From assembly GCA_003514205.1 (NCBI GenBank), contig DORQ01000139.1, forward strand, positions 2,954 through 12,677: a stretch of 9,724 bases of DNA, in the 5' to 3' direction. The notes beneath the pieces are model-generated. The model was not told the origin of the DNA, made no database searches, and was given only the letters and a program-made list of their open reading frames with translations. Position numbers and translations under genes: made by a program. Below, piece by piece: positions 1 to 5,966 of this stretch; the first letter of the stretch is position 1; each line of letters begins with the position of its first letter. This DNA is from Acidimicrobiaceae bacterium (GTDB lineage Bacteria; Actinomycetota; Acidimicrobiia; Acidimicrobiales; Microtrichaceae).

Positions 1-548
1 GGGAATTGGTAGGGGCCAAATTGATTTGAGGAGCGAGTCAGTACCAGTGGTAGTCCGTGCGTCTCGTGATAGGCGAGAGCGATCATGTCCGAGCCTGCTT
101 TGGCGGCAGAATAGGGCGAGCGCGGCTCCAGCCGGTCGGTCTCTACGAAGGATCCCTCCTCAATCGAGCCGTATACCTCGTCAGTAGAGATATGGAGGAA
201 CCGTTGTACGTCCAGTTGGCTCGCGATATCGCACACAACGTTGGTTCCTAGGCAGTTGGTCCGTACGAACACGTCAGGGTCCATGAGCGACCGATCAACG
301 TGACTCTCTGCTGCGAAATGGACGACCCCCTCGCAGCCCGCCATCGCTGATCGGACGGTAGTTCGGTCACAAATGTCGCCTTCGACGAAGGTGAATCGGG
401 GGTTGCCGCTGCAATCGGTGAGGTTGTCTAGGTTTCCCGCGTAGGTGAGCGCATCAAACACGACCACCTCGTGGTCTGTGGTCGCCAGTATGTGGCGAGC
501 GAAGTTTGATCCAATGAACCCGGCTCCGCCGGTGATGAAGAGCTTCAC
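1..548 (-). CDS. rmlB: dTDP-glucose 4,6-dehydratase, C-terminus cut off by window edge
   Basis: RmlB converts dTDP-glucose to dTDP-4-keto-6-deoxy-glucose, the second step of dTDP-rhamnose and other deoxysugar pathways, in the cytoplasm with bound NAD. I translated 182 residues of what is normally a protein of about 330. Visible: an N-terminal Rossmann fold with GGAGFIG (residues 7-13, the NAD-binding GxxGxxG), AAESHVDRS (79-87), the catalytic Thr-Asp-Glu in STDEVYG (121-127), the YxxxK motif in YSAAK (146-150), and TRSSNQFGPYQF at the truncated end. The start is GTG at 546-548, reading MKLFITGGAGFIG; the ATG two bases upstream runs straight into TGA, so it is not the start. The ribosome site is weak (GAAAG, 7 bases upstream). 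It is the last visible gene of the leftward operon, 79 bases after rmlC. All key catalytic residues in the visible part are intact, so the family call is firm. Confidence 0.95.
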   Translation of the reverse strand, partial: MKLFITGGAGFIGSNFARHILATTDHEVVVFDALTYAGNLDNLTDCSGNPRFTFVEGDICDRTTVRSAMAGCEGVVHFAAESHVDRSLMDPDVFVRTNCLGTNVVCDIASQLDVQRFLHISTDEVYGSIEEGSFVETDRLEPRSPYSAAKAGSDMIALAYHETHGLPLVLTRSSNQFGPYQF

Positions 549-587
549 ATCTGTACTTTCGATTGTTCGTTGGTAGCCGGACTCAAA

Positions 588-630
588 TAGCACTGCCCAA
601 CCCTGCCCATTCTAGGAGGGCGGGGTGCTA
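588..630 (-). other. Imperfect hairpin at the rmlC stop codon, between rmlC and rmlB
   Basis: On the leftward transcript the rmlC stop codon lies in TAGCAC (630-625), which can pair exactly with GTGCTA (593-588). An overlapping alternative pairs 626-618 with 608-600, eight pairs plus one A-C mismatch, around a 9-base loop. CTGCCCA occurs twice on the + strand (593-599 and 603-609), so the two pairings compete. No T-run follows, so this is not a classic intrinsic terminator. It could be an mRNA processing or stability element, or a weak attenuator before rmlB. Confidence 0.35.
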
Positions 631-1194
631 GGGGCGTAGCTGAATGTGGGGCTGCCACATCGGTTCAATTGCTGATCGGAGCGGATTGGACTGATCACGC
701 GCCGACAAAATGGGATCAGCTACTCCCCAATCGGCGTTGATCGCCGGATCGTTCCACGCTACGCCTCGCTCGTCTGCCGGGTTGTAGTAGCTGTCGACCA
801 GATAGGTGATTGTCATATCGCTGAGTGAGGCGAATCCATGGGCAACACCAGGAGGAATGAACACACCGAGATGGTTGTTGTCGCCCCCATCCACCTCGCC
901 GAGGTCGAGGCATTGCGTTGCACCATCGGTGGGAGAGCCTTGTCGGAGATCGTGCAGTACGACCCGAGCGTGGCCAAATGGGACGTACCAGTAATCGGCC
1001 TGATGAAGGTGGTAGTGCAACCCCACGAGACACCCCGCGACGCGGTTGCCGCGGTTACCTTGCACCATCTCGCGGCCCTGTGGGAACCATTCGCGGCGGT
1101 AGCTCTCGATGAAGTACCCGCGTTCGTCGCCGAATACTTGTGGCTCAACGATGTACACGCCAGAGATAGTGGTTGATTCAGTGATCGTGGCCAT
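628..1194 (-). CDS. rmlC: dTDP-4-dehydrorhamnose 3,5-epimerase family protein, atypical active site
   Basis: RmlC-family cupins epimerise dTDP-4-keto-6-deoxy-glucose at C3 and C5. This 188-residue protein has the usual family length. Family features seen: FGDERGYFIES (21-31), GLHYH (58-62) with the catalytic base His60, GSPTDGA (86-92), the cupin signature IPPGVAHGF (113-121), the tyrosines of YLVDSYYNP (131-139), NDP (148-150), and LSARD (163-167) carrying the Asp of the His-Asp pair. Two usual substrate-binding residues are absent: the Arg of the canonical RGLHY is Val57, and the Lys of QxKLV aligns with Asp67 in QADYWYV. I believe this LVGLHYHLHQADYWY form is a recurring actinobacterial subtype, but the exact product is uncertain (L-rhamnose precursor or another epimer). 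The start is supported by AAGGAG four bases upstream (1199-1204). It lies between rmlA and rmlB in the leftward operon. Confidence 0.85.
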   Translation of the reverse strand: MATITESTTISGVYIVEPQVFGDERGYFIESYRREWFPQGREMVQGNRGNRVAGCLVGLHYHLHQADYWYVPFGHARVVLHDLRQGSPTDGATQCLDLGEVDGGDNNHLGVFIPPGVAHGFASLSDMTITYLVDSYYNPADERGVAWNDPAINADWGVADPILSARDQSNPLRSAIEPMWQPHIQLRP

Positions 1195-1206
1195 GAGGCT
1201 CCTTGG

Positions 1207-1263
1207 GGTGAACGCTGGGAATGAGACGTTGGGAGTTGAACGCTGGGAATGAGACGCTTGGGA
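1207..1263. repeat. Four-copy tandem repeat of about 14 bases between rmlA and rmlC
   Basis: On the + strand the units are GGTGAACGCTGGGA (1207-1220), ATGAGACGTTGGGA (1221-1234), GTTGAACGCTGGGA (1235-1248) and ATGAGACGCTTGGGA (1249-1263). Units 1 and 3 resemble each other, as do 2 and 4, giving a higher-order 28-base repeat that contains an exact 20-base direct repeat (1209-1228 and 1237-1256). The array fills most of the 97-base gap and ends close to the rmlC ribosome site. It could be replication-slippage duplication without function, a binding array, or an mRNA element; the sequence does not decide. Confidence 0.85.
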
Positions 1264-1291
1264 ATGTGATGTCGTGAAGTGGCCGTCGGGG

Positions 1292-2398
1292 CTAGTCCAA
1301 GTTGATCGTGCAGTCGTCGCCGATCATGAGCCGGGTGGCCTTCGGCTTACGATCAGTGGTCGCGACTGTTGTGTCCCTGCCAATGAGCGAGTCAACAAGA
1401 CGAGGAATTCCGTCGATCTTCGCTCGTTCCAAGATCACCGAGTTCTCAACTTCGCTCCCAGTGATGGAGCATTCAGGCGCGATGGCGGTGAACGGTCCGA
1501 TGTATGAATCGGTGACGATGGTATTGGCCCCGATGATCACTGGCCCACGGATGTGGGAGTTGCGAATCGAAGCACCAGCCTCGATCACCACGCGCCCATC
1601 GATTTCGCTCTGCTCGTCGACGGTCCCGTCGATGCGGGTCTCCAGCTCCTCAAGCACCCTGCGGTTTGACTCCAACAGCGGATCCTTTTTGCCAGTATCG
1701 AGCCACCAACCTTCAAGAAGGTCATGGCGCACTGGCTTGCCATTGGCGATTAACCACTGAATCGCGTCGGTGATTTCGAGCTCGCCTCGTGGTGATGGGG
1801 CGATTGCGGCCACGGCCTCGTGGATTGCTTTTGTGAAGAGGTAGACGCCGACGAGAGCAAGATTGGAGGGGGGATTTTCCGGTTTCTCGACCAGTTCAAC
1901 CACGTGGCCCTCCTCATCGAGCGCGGCAATTCCAAATCGCTGCGGGTCGGGCACCTCGCACAGCAGGATTTGGGCCGCTGGAGCTGGCACTGCACCCTCA
2001 AGGGTTGGGACCGCCGCAGCAGCTTTGTCGCGCTCGAATCGGGCGATGAACTCAATGAGTCCTTGCTGCAACATGTTGTCGCCCAGGTACATCACGAAAT
2101 CCTCGTCGCCGAGGAAGTCCTTTGCGATCAGCACGCAATGAGCGAGACCGAGCGGTTCATCCTGGGGGATGTAGGTGACACTGGCTCCGAATTGAGATCC
2201 GTCGCCCACAGCCTCGCGAACCTCGGGCCCAGTTTCTCCGGTAATGATGCCGATCTCGGTGATTCCGGCCTCGACCATGTCTTCGATGCCATAGAAAAGG
2301 ATCGGCTTGTTCGCCACCGGAACAAGCTGTTTGGCGCTGGTATGAGTAATTGGGCGGAGTCGCGTTCCCGCACCGCCTGACAAAATGAGACCTTTCAC
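1292..2398 (-). CDS. rmlA: Glucose-1-phosphate thymidylyltransferase, long form
   Basis: RmlA joins glucose-1-phosphate and dTTP to give dTDP-glucose, the entry step of dTDP-deoxysugar synthesis. The 368-residue protein has an N-terminal nucleotidyltransferase domain with GGAGTRLRP (8-16), SAKQLVPVANKP (21-32), PLGLAH (82-87), the metal-binding YLGDN (104-108), LVEKP (169-173), GVYLF (184-188) and WWLDTGKKD (231-239). A C-terminal left-handed beta-helix follows (about 255-368), seen as repeated hexad-like stretches such as VVIEAGASIRNSHIRGPVII. This tail marks the long form, also found in StrD-type antibiotic sugar pathways, rather than the short RmlA of enterobacteria. A small Ala/Pro-rich insertion at about 131-143 precedes ILLCEVPDPQRFG. 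The start is GTG at 2396-2398 with GAGG about six bases upstream. It lies 60 bases after the DUF2304 gene and is followed by rmlC in the same direction. Confidence 0.95.
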   Translation of the reverse strand: MKGLILSGGAGTRLRPITHTSAKQLVPVANKPILFYGIEDMVEAGITEIGIITGETGPEVREAVGDGSQFGASVTYIPQDEPLGLAHCVLIAKDFLGDEDFVMYLGDNMLQQGLIEFIARFERDKAAAAVPTLEGAVPAPAAQILLCEVPDPQRFGIAALDEEGHVVELVEKPENPPSNLALVGVYLFTKAIHEAVAAIAPSPRGELEITDAIQWLIANGKPVRHDLLEGWWLDTGKKDPLLESNRRVLEELETRIDGTVDEQSEIDGRVVIEAGASIRNSHIRGPVIIGANTIVTDSYIGPFTAIAPECSITGSEVENSVILERAKIDGIPRLVDSLIGRDTTVATTDRKPKATRLMIGDDCTINLD

Positions 2399-2443
2399 AG
2401 TGCCTCTGTTCTATCAGCAGTTTCGAGATTTCGTCGATGTTGA

Positions 2444-2459
2444 GTCGGCCCGAGCCAAC
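2444..2459 (-). other. Short hairpin directly after the DUF2304 stop codon
   Basis: On the leftward transcript GTTGGC-TCGG-GCCGAC (2459 down to 2444) forms a six-pair stem with one G-U pair and a four-base loop; its first base is the G of the TAG stop. It sits in the 60-base gap before rmlA. No T-run follows, so a strong terminator is unlikely; RNA processing or stability is possible. Confidence 0.35.
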
Positions 2460-2839
2460 TACAGGTCGTTGGCGATTGTTGGAGGGTGAGCCTCTCGCTG
2501 AGGCGGCTCGAGGACATGATCGCGACCATATCGATCGACAACCTCGCGGATCTGTCGGTCGAGCGCTGCAACCTTGAGGGAGAGGTAGGCAGTCAAGAGC
2601 AGCAGAATCAGGATCGCTACAAGGAACAGAAGCGTAGGTGGATATTGAACTCCGACGGCGCGGGTGAGCGGATCAAGCACCGCGTCGCCGCCCAGCCCGA
2701 GCATGGTCACAACAACGGCCAAGCCAAGCCATACGCTTGCGAACCCCAACGGAAGGCGCTCTCGGCGAAGTGATCGAAGGATGGTCATGGTTGAGGCCAC
2801 GGCCAAGACGATCATGACGCTTCTCGCTATGACTCCCAT
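2459..2839 (-). CDS. DUF2304 family small membrane protein
   Basis: This 126-residue protein has three likely membrane helices (about 4-20, 33-50 and 69-87) and a polar, charged C-terminal tail with a heptad-like stretch LKVAALDRQIREVVDRYG (88-105). This matches DUF2304, whose members are about this size and often lie beside a dolichyl-phosphate-mannose-synthase-like GT2, as here. The biochemical role of the family is not established as far as I know. I chose ATG at 2837-2839 over a longer in-frame start at 2941 because AAGGAGG lies five bases upstream (2845-2851) and the protein then begins at the first membrane helix, as in the family. The gene overlaps the GT2 gene by 13 bases, which points to translational coupling and joint function. 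A role as membrane anchor or partner for the GT2, which has no clear membrane helices, is my inference. Confidence 0.85.
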   Translation of the reverse strand: MGVIARSVMIVLAVASTMTILRSLRRERLPLGFASVWLGLAVVVTMLGLGGDAVLDPLTRAVGVQYPPTLLFLVAILILLLLTAYLSLKVAALDRQIREVVDRYGRDHVLEPPQREAHPPTIANDL

Positions 2840-3576
2840 GTGGGCCTCCTTGCAGGCCAGAGACGAAGGAGTAGCACCGACCACAACATGCGGAATGTCT
2901 TGACGGCGGCGCGCCACGAGTTGGCTGCGGGCTCGCCCCACTCCCGCTCACTCATCGAGACCGGAACCTCTTCGATGTTCAGTCCTGCTCGAGCTGCAAT
3001 GACAAGTGCTTCGACACTCTCCATGTACTCATTGGGGTAGGAATCCGCAAACACCTTGATTGCTCGTTGGCCGAATCCACGGAAACCCGAACTGACGTCG
3101 GAGAGTCTGACGCCACTGATTCTGGTGATGGTCCTCGCGAGAATCTTCATGACGATCCTGCGGACACCACTCACGGGGTAGTCATTGCTGCCTTGAGCGA
3201 ATCTGCTGCCAATGACAAGGTCAGCGCGTCCATCTCGGAGAGGATCCAAAAGCCGATGAACGAACTCTGGGGAATGCTGTCCGTCCGCGTCACACTGAAA
3301 CGCGAACTCGTACTTGTTATCGCGGGCGAACCGAAACCCAGTCAACAACGCTCCACCGATTCCGAGGTTGGTCGGCAGCGTGATGACCGTGGCGCCGGCC
3401 TCATGGGCAAGTTGCGATGTGGCGTCGCTGGACCCGTCATCGACAACAAGGACGTCGACCTGTTGGTCGAGCAGGCTCTTCACGACCTCCGCAACGCCGC
3501 CGGCCTCATTAAACGCAGGCACGATGGCGAGAGGTCGATCGTTGCGGCGAGGTGATGCCTGTGCCGTTTCTACCAT
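2827..3576 (-). CDS. GT2 glycosyltransferase, polyprenyl/dolichyl-phosphate sugar synthase type
   Basis: The 249-residue protein has the GT-A fold motifs of the DPM1-like part of family GT2: AIVPAFNEAGGVAEVV (17-32), VVDDGSSDAT (44-53), NLGIGGALLTGF (70-81), the metal-binding CDADGQHSPE (95-104) and VSSGFRGFG (161-169). Such enzymes usually transfer hexose from a nucleotide sugar to a polyprenyl-phosphate carrier at the inner face of the membrane; the sugar cannot be read from the sequence. There is no clear C-terminal transmembrane pair, only a moderately hydrophobic stretch MLWSVLLLRLW (230-240). It is the first gene of the leftward run and overlaps DUF2304 by 13 bases. The ATG start has no Shine-Dalgarno sequence; the leader is pyrimidine-rich, and no in-frame alternative start lies before the upstream stop at 3613-3615. 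It could be leaderless or use a non-standard initiation context. Confidence 0.92.
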   Translation of the reverse strand: MVETAQASPRRNDRPLAIVPAFNEAGGVAEVVKSLLDQQVDVLVVDDGSSDATSQLAHEAGATVITLPTNLGIGGALLTGFRFARDNKYEFAFQCDADGQHSPEFVHRLLDPLRDGRADLVIGSRFAQGSNDYPVSGVRRIVMKILARTITRISGVRLSDVSSGFRGFGQRAIKVFADSYPNEYMESVEALVIAARAGLNIEEVPVSMSEREWGEPAANSWRAAVKTFRMLWSVLLLRLWPARRPTWES

Positions 3577-3580
3577 GATG

Positions 3581-3596
3581 GGGGAGTGGAAAGTGG
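3581..3596 (-). promoter_or_regulatory. Pyrimidine-rich leader motif before the GT2 start
   Basis: On the leftward strand CCACTTTCCACTCCCC ends four bases before the ATG, where a Shine-Dalgarno would normally be. The same motif, one base shorter, lies three bases before the TTG start of the leftward GT4 at 5966. On the mRNA it resembles the 16S 3' end rather than its complement, so it should not act as a normal ribosome site. Its function is unknown. Confidence 0.4.
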
Positions 3597-3686
3597 TGTG
3601 GTCATCATTCGGCTATTCATCACCGGAGCGGTCGTTGGCTACTGTCATGGGGTTCGAACAACTGGGCCACCCGATTGGAAGCCTGT

Positions 3687-3703
3687 CGTCGATCGTGTCG
3701 ACG
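3687..3703. repeat. Inverted repeat, possible operator
   Basis: CGTCGA (3687-3692) and TCGACG (3698-3703) are exact inverted arms around a five-base spacer, 45 bases before the GT4 start in a divergent promoter region. The spacing would suit a small dimeric regulator, but arms this short can arise by chance. Confidence 0.3.
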
Positions 3704-3748
3704 CTATCGGTGTTGCTCACCCCACTTGGTTCGATCGGAAGGCAGAAC

Positions 3749-4873
3749 ATGCGAGTTACCCTAGCAACTGAGTTTCTTCCAGAATCGAGCGCTGCGGAGA
3801 TTACTGGCGGAGTCGAGGCATACACCCATTTCGTTGGCGGCCGACTGGGTGATCATCACGAGGTCGAGATCGTCGCGCGTCGGACCTCGGGCGACAGTAT
3901 CGACACGGCCACCATGGACTCGCTCCTTGGTCGAGTTCTGTTCATGCTCCGCAGCATGTTCCAGGTCTGGCGCTCGCGCCCAGAAGTGACGATCGGCACC
4001 AACTACGTGTCGCATCCCGCTGCTTGGATTGGCGGACGACTCCGCCGAGCACGAGTCGTCTTTTGGTATCCAGATGTGCTGATTGGGTCGTGGCGATCAG
4101 GTGCATTCGGGAAATTCGGAGTGGTCTTTGAGTACTTGGAGCGTGCAGTCCTCTCATTGCCAGCAGACTGCTACGTCGCGATCACTGAAACCGTGCGGGA
4201 CAAGCTGATCGCGCAGGGAATCGCCCCGCACAAAATCATCGTCATCCCCTGCGGCTATGACCCTGATGAGGTCGCACGGATCTCCCGTACTTCCACTGGT
4301 GAACCACCACAGGTGGTGGTTGTTGGTCGCCTCGTTCCGTACAAACGCGTTGACTTGGTCATCGAGGCAGTTGCCCTGCTCGCTGCAGAGAACTGGGATC
4401 TTCACCTTGAGATCATTGGTCAAGGGGCCGAGCTTGAGGAGCTCAAAGGATTGGCGACAACGCGGGGCGTTGAAGATCGCGTGACCTTTCGAGGCCACGT
4501 GCGCACCCACGCGGCAGTACTTGAGGCAATTGCGGCCTCAGAAATCCTTGTGTCGGCGAGTGAGATCGAGGGCTTTGGAATCGTGCTCGCAGAGGCAATG
4601 GCGCTCGGGACGGCTGTTGTGGCGTCTGATATTGCCGTCTTTCGCGAGGTTTCCCAACAAGGAAAAGGTGCGCTGCATTTCGCGCAGGGTAACGCACAGG
4701 AGCTCGCGGACCAGATACGGTCGCTGCTCGCAGACCCTCAACTCCGGGAACAGCAGGTTCTGAACGCACGTGAGGTGTGTCGCGAATACCGGTGGGACAA
4801 GATTGCTGACACCACCTCGACACTCATCGAGAATCTTGGAGCTCGTAGAGAGGTGAGTATCGACAGGCGTTGA
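3749..4873 (+). CDS. GT4 family glycosyltransferase
   Basis: A 374-residue GT-B fold enzyme, probably cytoplasmic and peripheral to the membrane, transferring a sugar from a nucleotide donor with retention of configuration. The N-terminal domain begins MRVTLATEFLP with the glycine-rich ITGGVEAYTHFVGGRL (18-33). The C-terminal domain has VVVVGRLVPYKRVDLVIEA (189-207) and the donor-binding signature SEIEGFGIVLAEAM (271-284), with Glu274 and Glu282 forming the EX7E pair. Donor and acceptor cannot be told. The frame is open back to 3314, but I place the start at ATG 3749 because GGAAGG lies six bases upstream and the family N-terminus begins there; upstream codons would overlap the GT2 gene antisense. 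It is divergent from GT2 and convergent with the next GT4, 22 bases away. A GT4 of the rhamnosyl- or mannosyltransferase type in glycan assembly is likely, but specificity is inference. Confidence 0.92.
   Translation: MRVTLATEFLPESSAAEITGGVEAYTHFVGGRLGDHHEVEIVARRTSGDSIDTATMDSLLGRVLFMLRSMFQVWRSRPEVTIGTNYVSHPAAWIGGRLRRARVVFWYPDVLIGSWRSGAFGKFGVVFEYLERAVLSLPADCYVAITETVRDKLIAQGIAPHKIIVIPCGYDPDEVARISRTSTGEPPQVVVVGRLVPYKRVDLVIEAVALLAAENWDLHLEIIGQGAELEELKGLATTRGVEDRVTFRGHVRTHAAVLEAIAASEILVSASEIEGFGIVLAEAMALGTAVVASDIAVFREVSQQGKGALHFAQGNAQELADQIRSLLADPQLREQQVLNAREVCREYRWDKIADTTSTLIENLGARREVSIDRR
4302..4321. repeat. Near-perfect 20-base palindrome inside the GT4 coding region
   Basis: AACCACCAC (4302-4310) and GTGGTGGTT (4313-4321) are exact inverted arms with a two-base spacer. 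They encode the Pro-Pro-Gln-Val-Val-Val-Val stretch at the junction between the two GT-B domains. The symmetry may follow simply from adjacent proline CCA and valine GTG/GTT codons. Confidence 0.5.
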
Positions 4874-4895
4874 GCTGACCCTCGTGTTTCTGGCT

Positions 4896-5966
4896 TCAGG
4901 CCAAGATTCGGGAGGCCAAACCTAAGAAGTTCTCTGCGAATTCCTCTGGGCGGAGAAACTGGATCGCCGGAAGCGAGGGCGAAGTCAGGCCCTCGTCGAT
5001 TGCCTCGGTGATTTCGGCCTCCGAGTTGGGATCGAAGCCCCTGAGTTGGTTCTGGGTGATTTCTGGGAGCGAACCCCCGCTACTGATCGCCACGGGAATA
5101 CCAGCCGCCAACGCTTCCGCCACGGGCAATCCGAACCCTTCCTCAAAGGATGGCTGAACGAGCAGACTCGCTCGCGCAAGGGTCGCCTCCAGGTCGGATT
5201 GGGAGAGCTCGCCCGGTGTCTCGAGGCGAGCTCCGCAGTGTTGTGCAAGCTCAGTGAGTCGTTCGGCCGCCTCCGATCCGACTCCGATGAGCAGGAGCGT
5301 CGCGCCCTTGGATTGCGCTTCAGTCTTCGCAAACGCTCGAACGAGACGATCTAAGTTCTTATGAGGGGCGTCGCGTCCCAGAAACACGACCAGGGGCGTC
5401 AACTCGTCGGTGCGGGATGTGTCCCGCAGATTTCGAACTCGGTCGGCGCTCTCGTGATCGATCGGTAGCGCCAGTACCGAGACCTTCTCAGGGGCCACCT
5501 TCAGATCTCGGATCAAGCAGCGCTTGGAAAACTCCGAATCAGTGGCGATGTGAGTGGACAGTTGCGCCATCCACCGGAAGTACAGTTTGAGCGACATCGC
5601 AGCACCTCGGCTTGAACTGTACCGAAATGGAATCGTGTCGTGGATCGTTGTGATCTCTCGGCGGGCGAGCCGCCATGCCGGCCGAATCTGATGAGGGAAG
5701 TAGGCCAAGTCGACCTGTTTGGGGAGTTTGGGGATCTCGCGTTGGCCGAGGAGCGCCTTGGGGCTATGGGCGCTGTGGAGATGACGACTGCCGGACCATC
5801 CAAACTCCGCGACCTTGTCGGAGCCCCAAAGAATCCAACTGCCAGCAGGTTCAACTTCTCGCAGGCCTCGCAGGAGATTCTCAACAACGCGACCTGGGCC
5901 CCCATTGCCCACCCACCTGGCGTCGATCAGAATCGTGGCGTCGTCAAGTTCCAATTGTTCGTCCAA
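4896..5966 (-). CDS. GT4 family glycosyltransferase, mannosyl/rhamnosyltransferase type
   Basis: A 356-residue retaining GT-B enzyme. Seen in order: ILIDARWVGNGGPGRVVENLL (12-32), the acceptor-side start of this GT4 subgroup; TTIHDTIPFRYSS (106-118), typical of WbaZ/MtfB-like enzymes; VVFLGRDAPHKNLDRLVRAF (193-212), the donor-domain start; and PSFEEGFGLPVAEALAAGIPVA (272-293), with Glu276 and Glu284 as the EX7E pair. It probably adds a mannose- or rhamnose-like sugar to a lipid-linked glycan at the inner membrane face; specificity is inferred only from family resemblance. The start is TTG at 5964-5966. No ATG or GTG lies upstream before the stop at 6042-6044, though a second TTG four codons in is possible. 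There is no Shine-Dalgarno; the leader is a pyrimidine-rich duplicated 13-base unit. It is convergent with the GT4 to its left and divergent from the flippase gene to its right. Confidence 0.92.
   Translation of the reverse strand: MDEQLELDDATILIDARWVGNGGPGRVVENLLRGLREVEPAGSWILWGSDKVAEFGWSGSRHLHSAHSPKALLGQREIPKLPKQVDLAYFPHQIRPAWRLARREITTIHDTIPFRYSSSRGAAMSLKLYFRWMAQLSTHIATDSEFSKRCLIRDLKVAPEKVSVLALPIDHESADRVRNLRDTSRTDELTPLVVFLGRDAPHKNLDRLVRAFAKTEAQSKGATLLLIGVGSEAAERLTELAQHCGARLETPGELSQSDLEATLARASLLVQPSFEEGFGLPVAEALAAGIPVAISSGGSLPEITQNQLRGFDPNSEAEITEAIDEGLTSPSLPAIQFLRPEEFAENFLGLASRILA

Larger units (their letters stand above)
3577..3748. promoter_or_regulatory. Divergent promoter region between GT2 (leftward) and GT4 (rightward)
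   Basis: This 172-base gap separates two divergently read genes, so it should hold promoters for both. I see no convincing -35/-10 pair. A TACTGT (3640-3645) fits TANNNT on the + strand but has only a poor -35 match. Other features: the palindrome GTTCGAAC (3652-3659), a 6-base inverted repeat CGTCGA-TCGTG-TCGACG (3687-3703), and the GGAAGG ribosome site for the GT4 at 3737-3742. Confidence 0.5.

Noticed and set aside
838..1176. 112-codon frame antisense to rmlC
   Set aside because: Fully inside rmlC on the opposite strand, with no domain match or ribosome site that I can see.
1820..2380. Open frame of 186 codons antisense to rmlA
   Set aside because: It has no recognisable domain, and its low-complexity composition fits a shadow of the well-supported rmlA gene.
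2840..2941. Longer start of the DUF2304 gene
   Set aside because: The extra 34 residues lie inside the GT2 coding region, do not look like the family, and the ATG at 2839 has a near-perfect ribosome site.
3067..3555. Open frame of 162 codons antisense to GT2
   Set aside because: No family resemblance; it mirrors the conserved GT2 codons on the other strand.
3314..3748. N-terminal extension of the rightward GT4 back to 3314
   Set aside because: The frame is open, but it runs antisense through the GT2 gene, and the GT4 family N-terminus starts at MRVTLATEF, with GGAAGG six bases upstream at 3737-3742.
4889..4905. Bidirectional terminator between the convergent GT4 genes
   Set aside because: Only a four-pair stem (TGGC-TTCAG-GCCA) with no T-run on either side; too weak to call.
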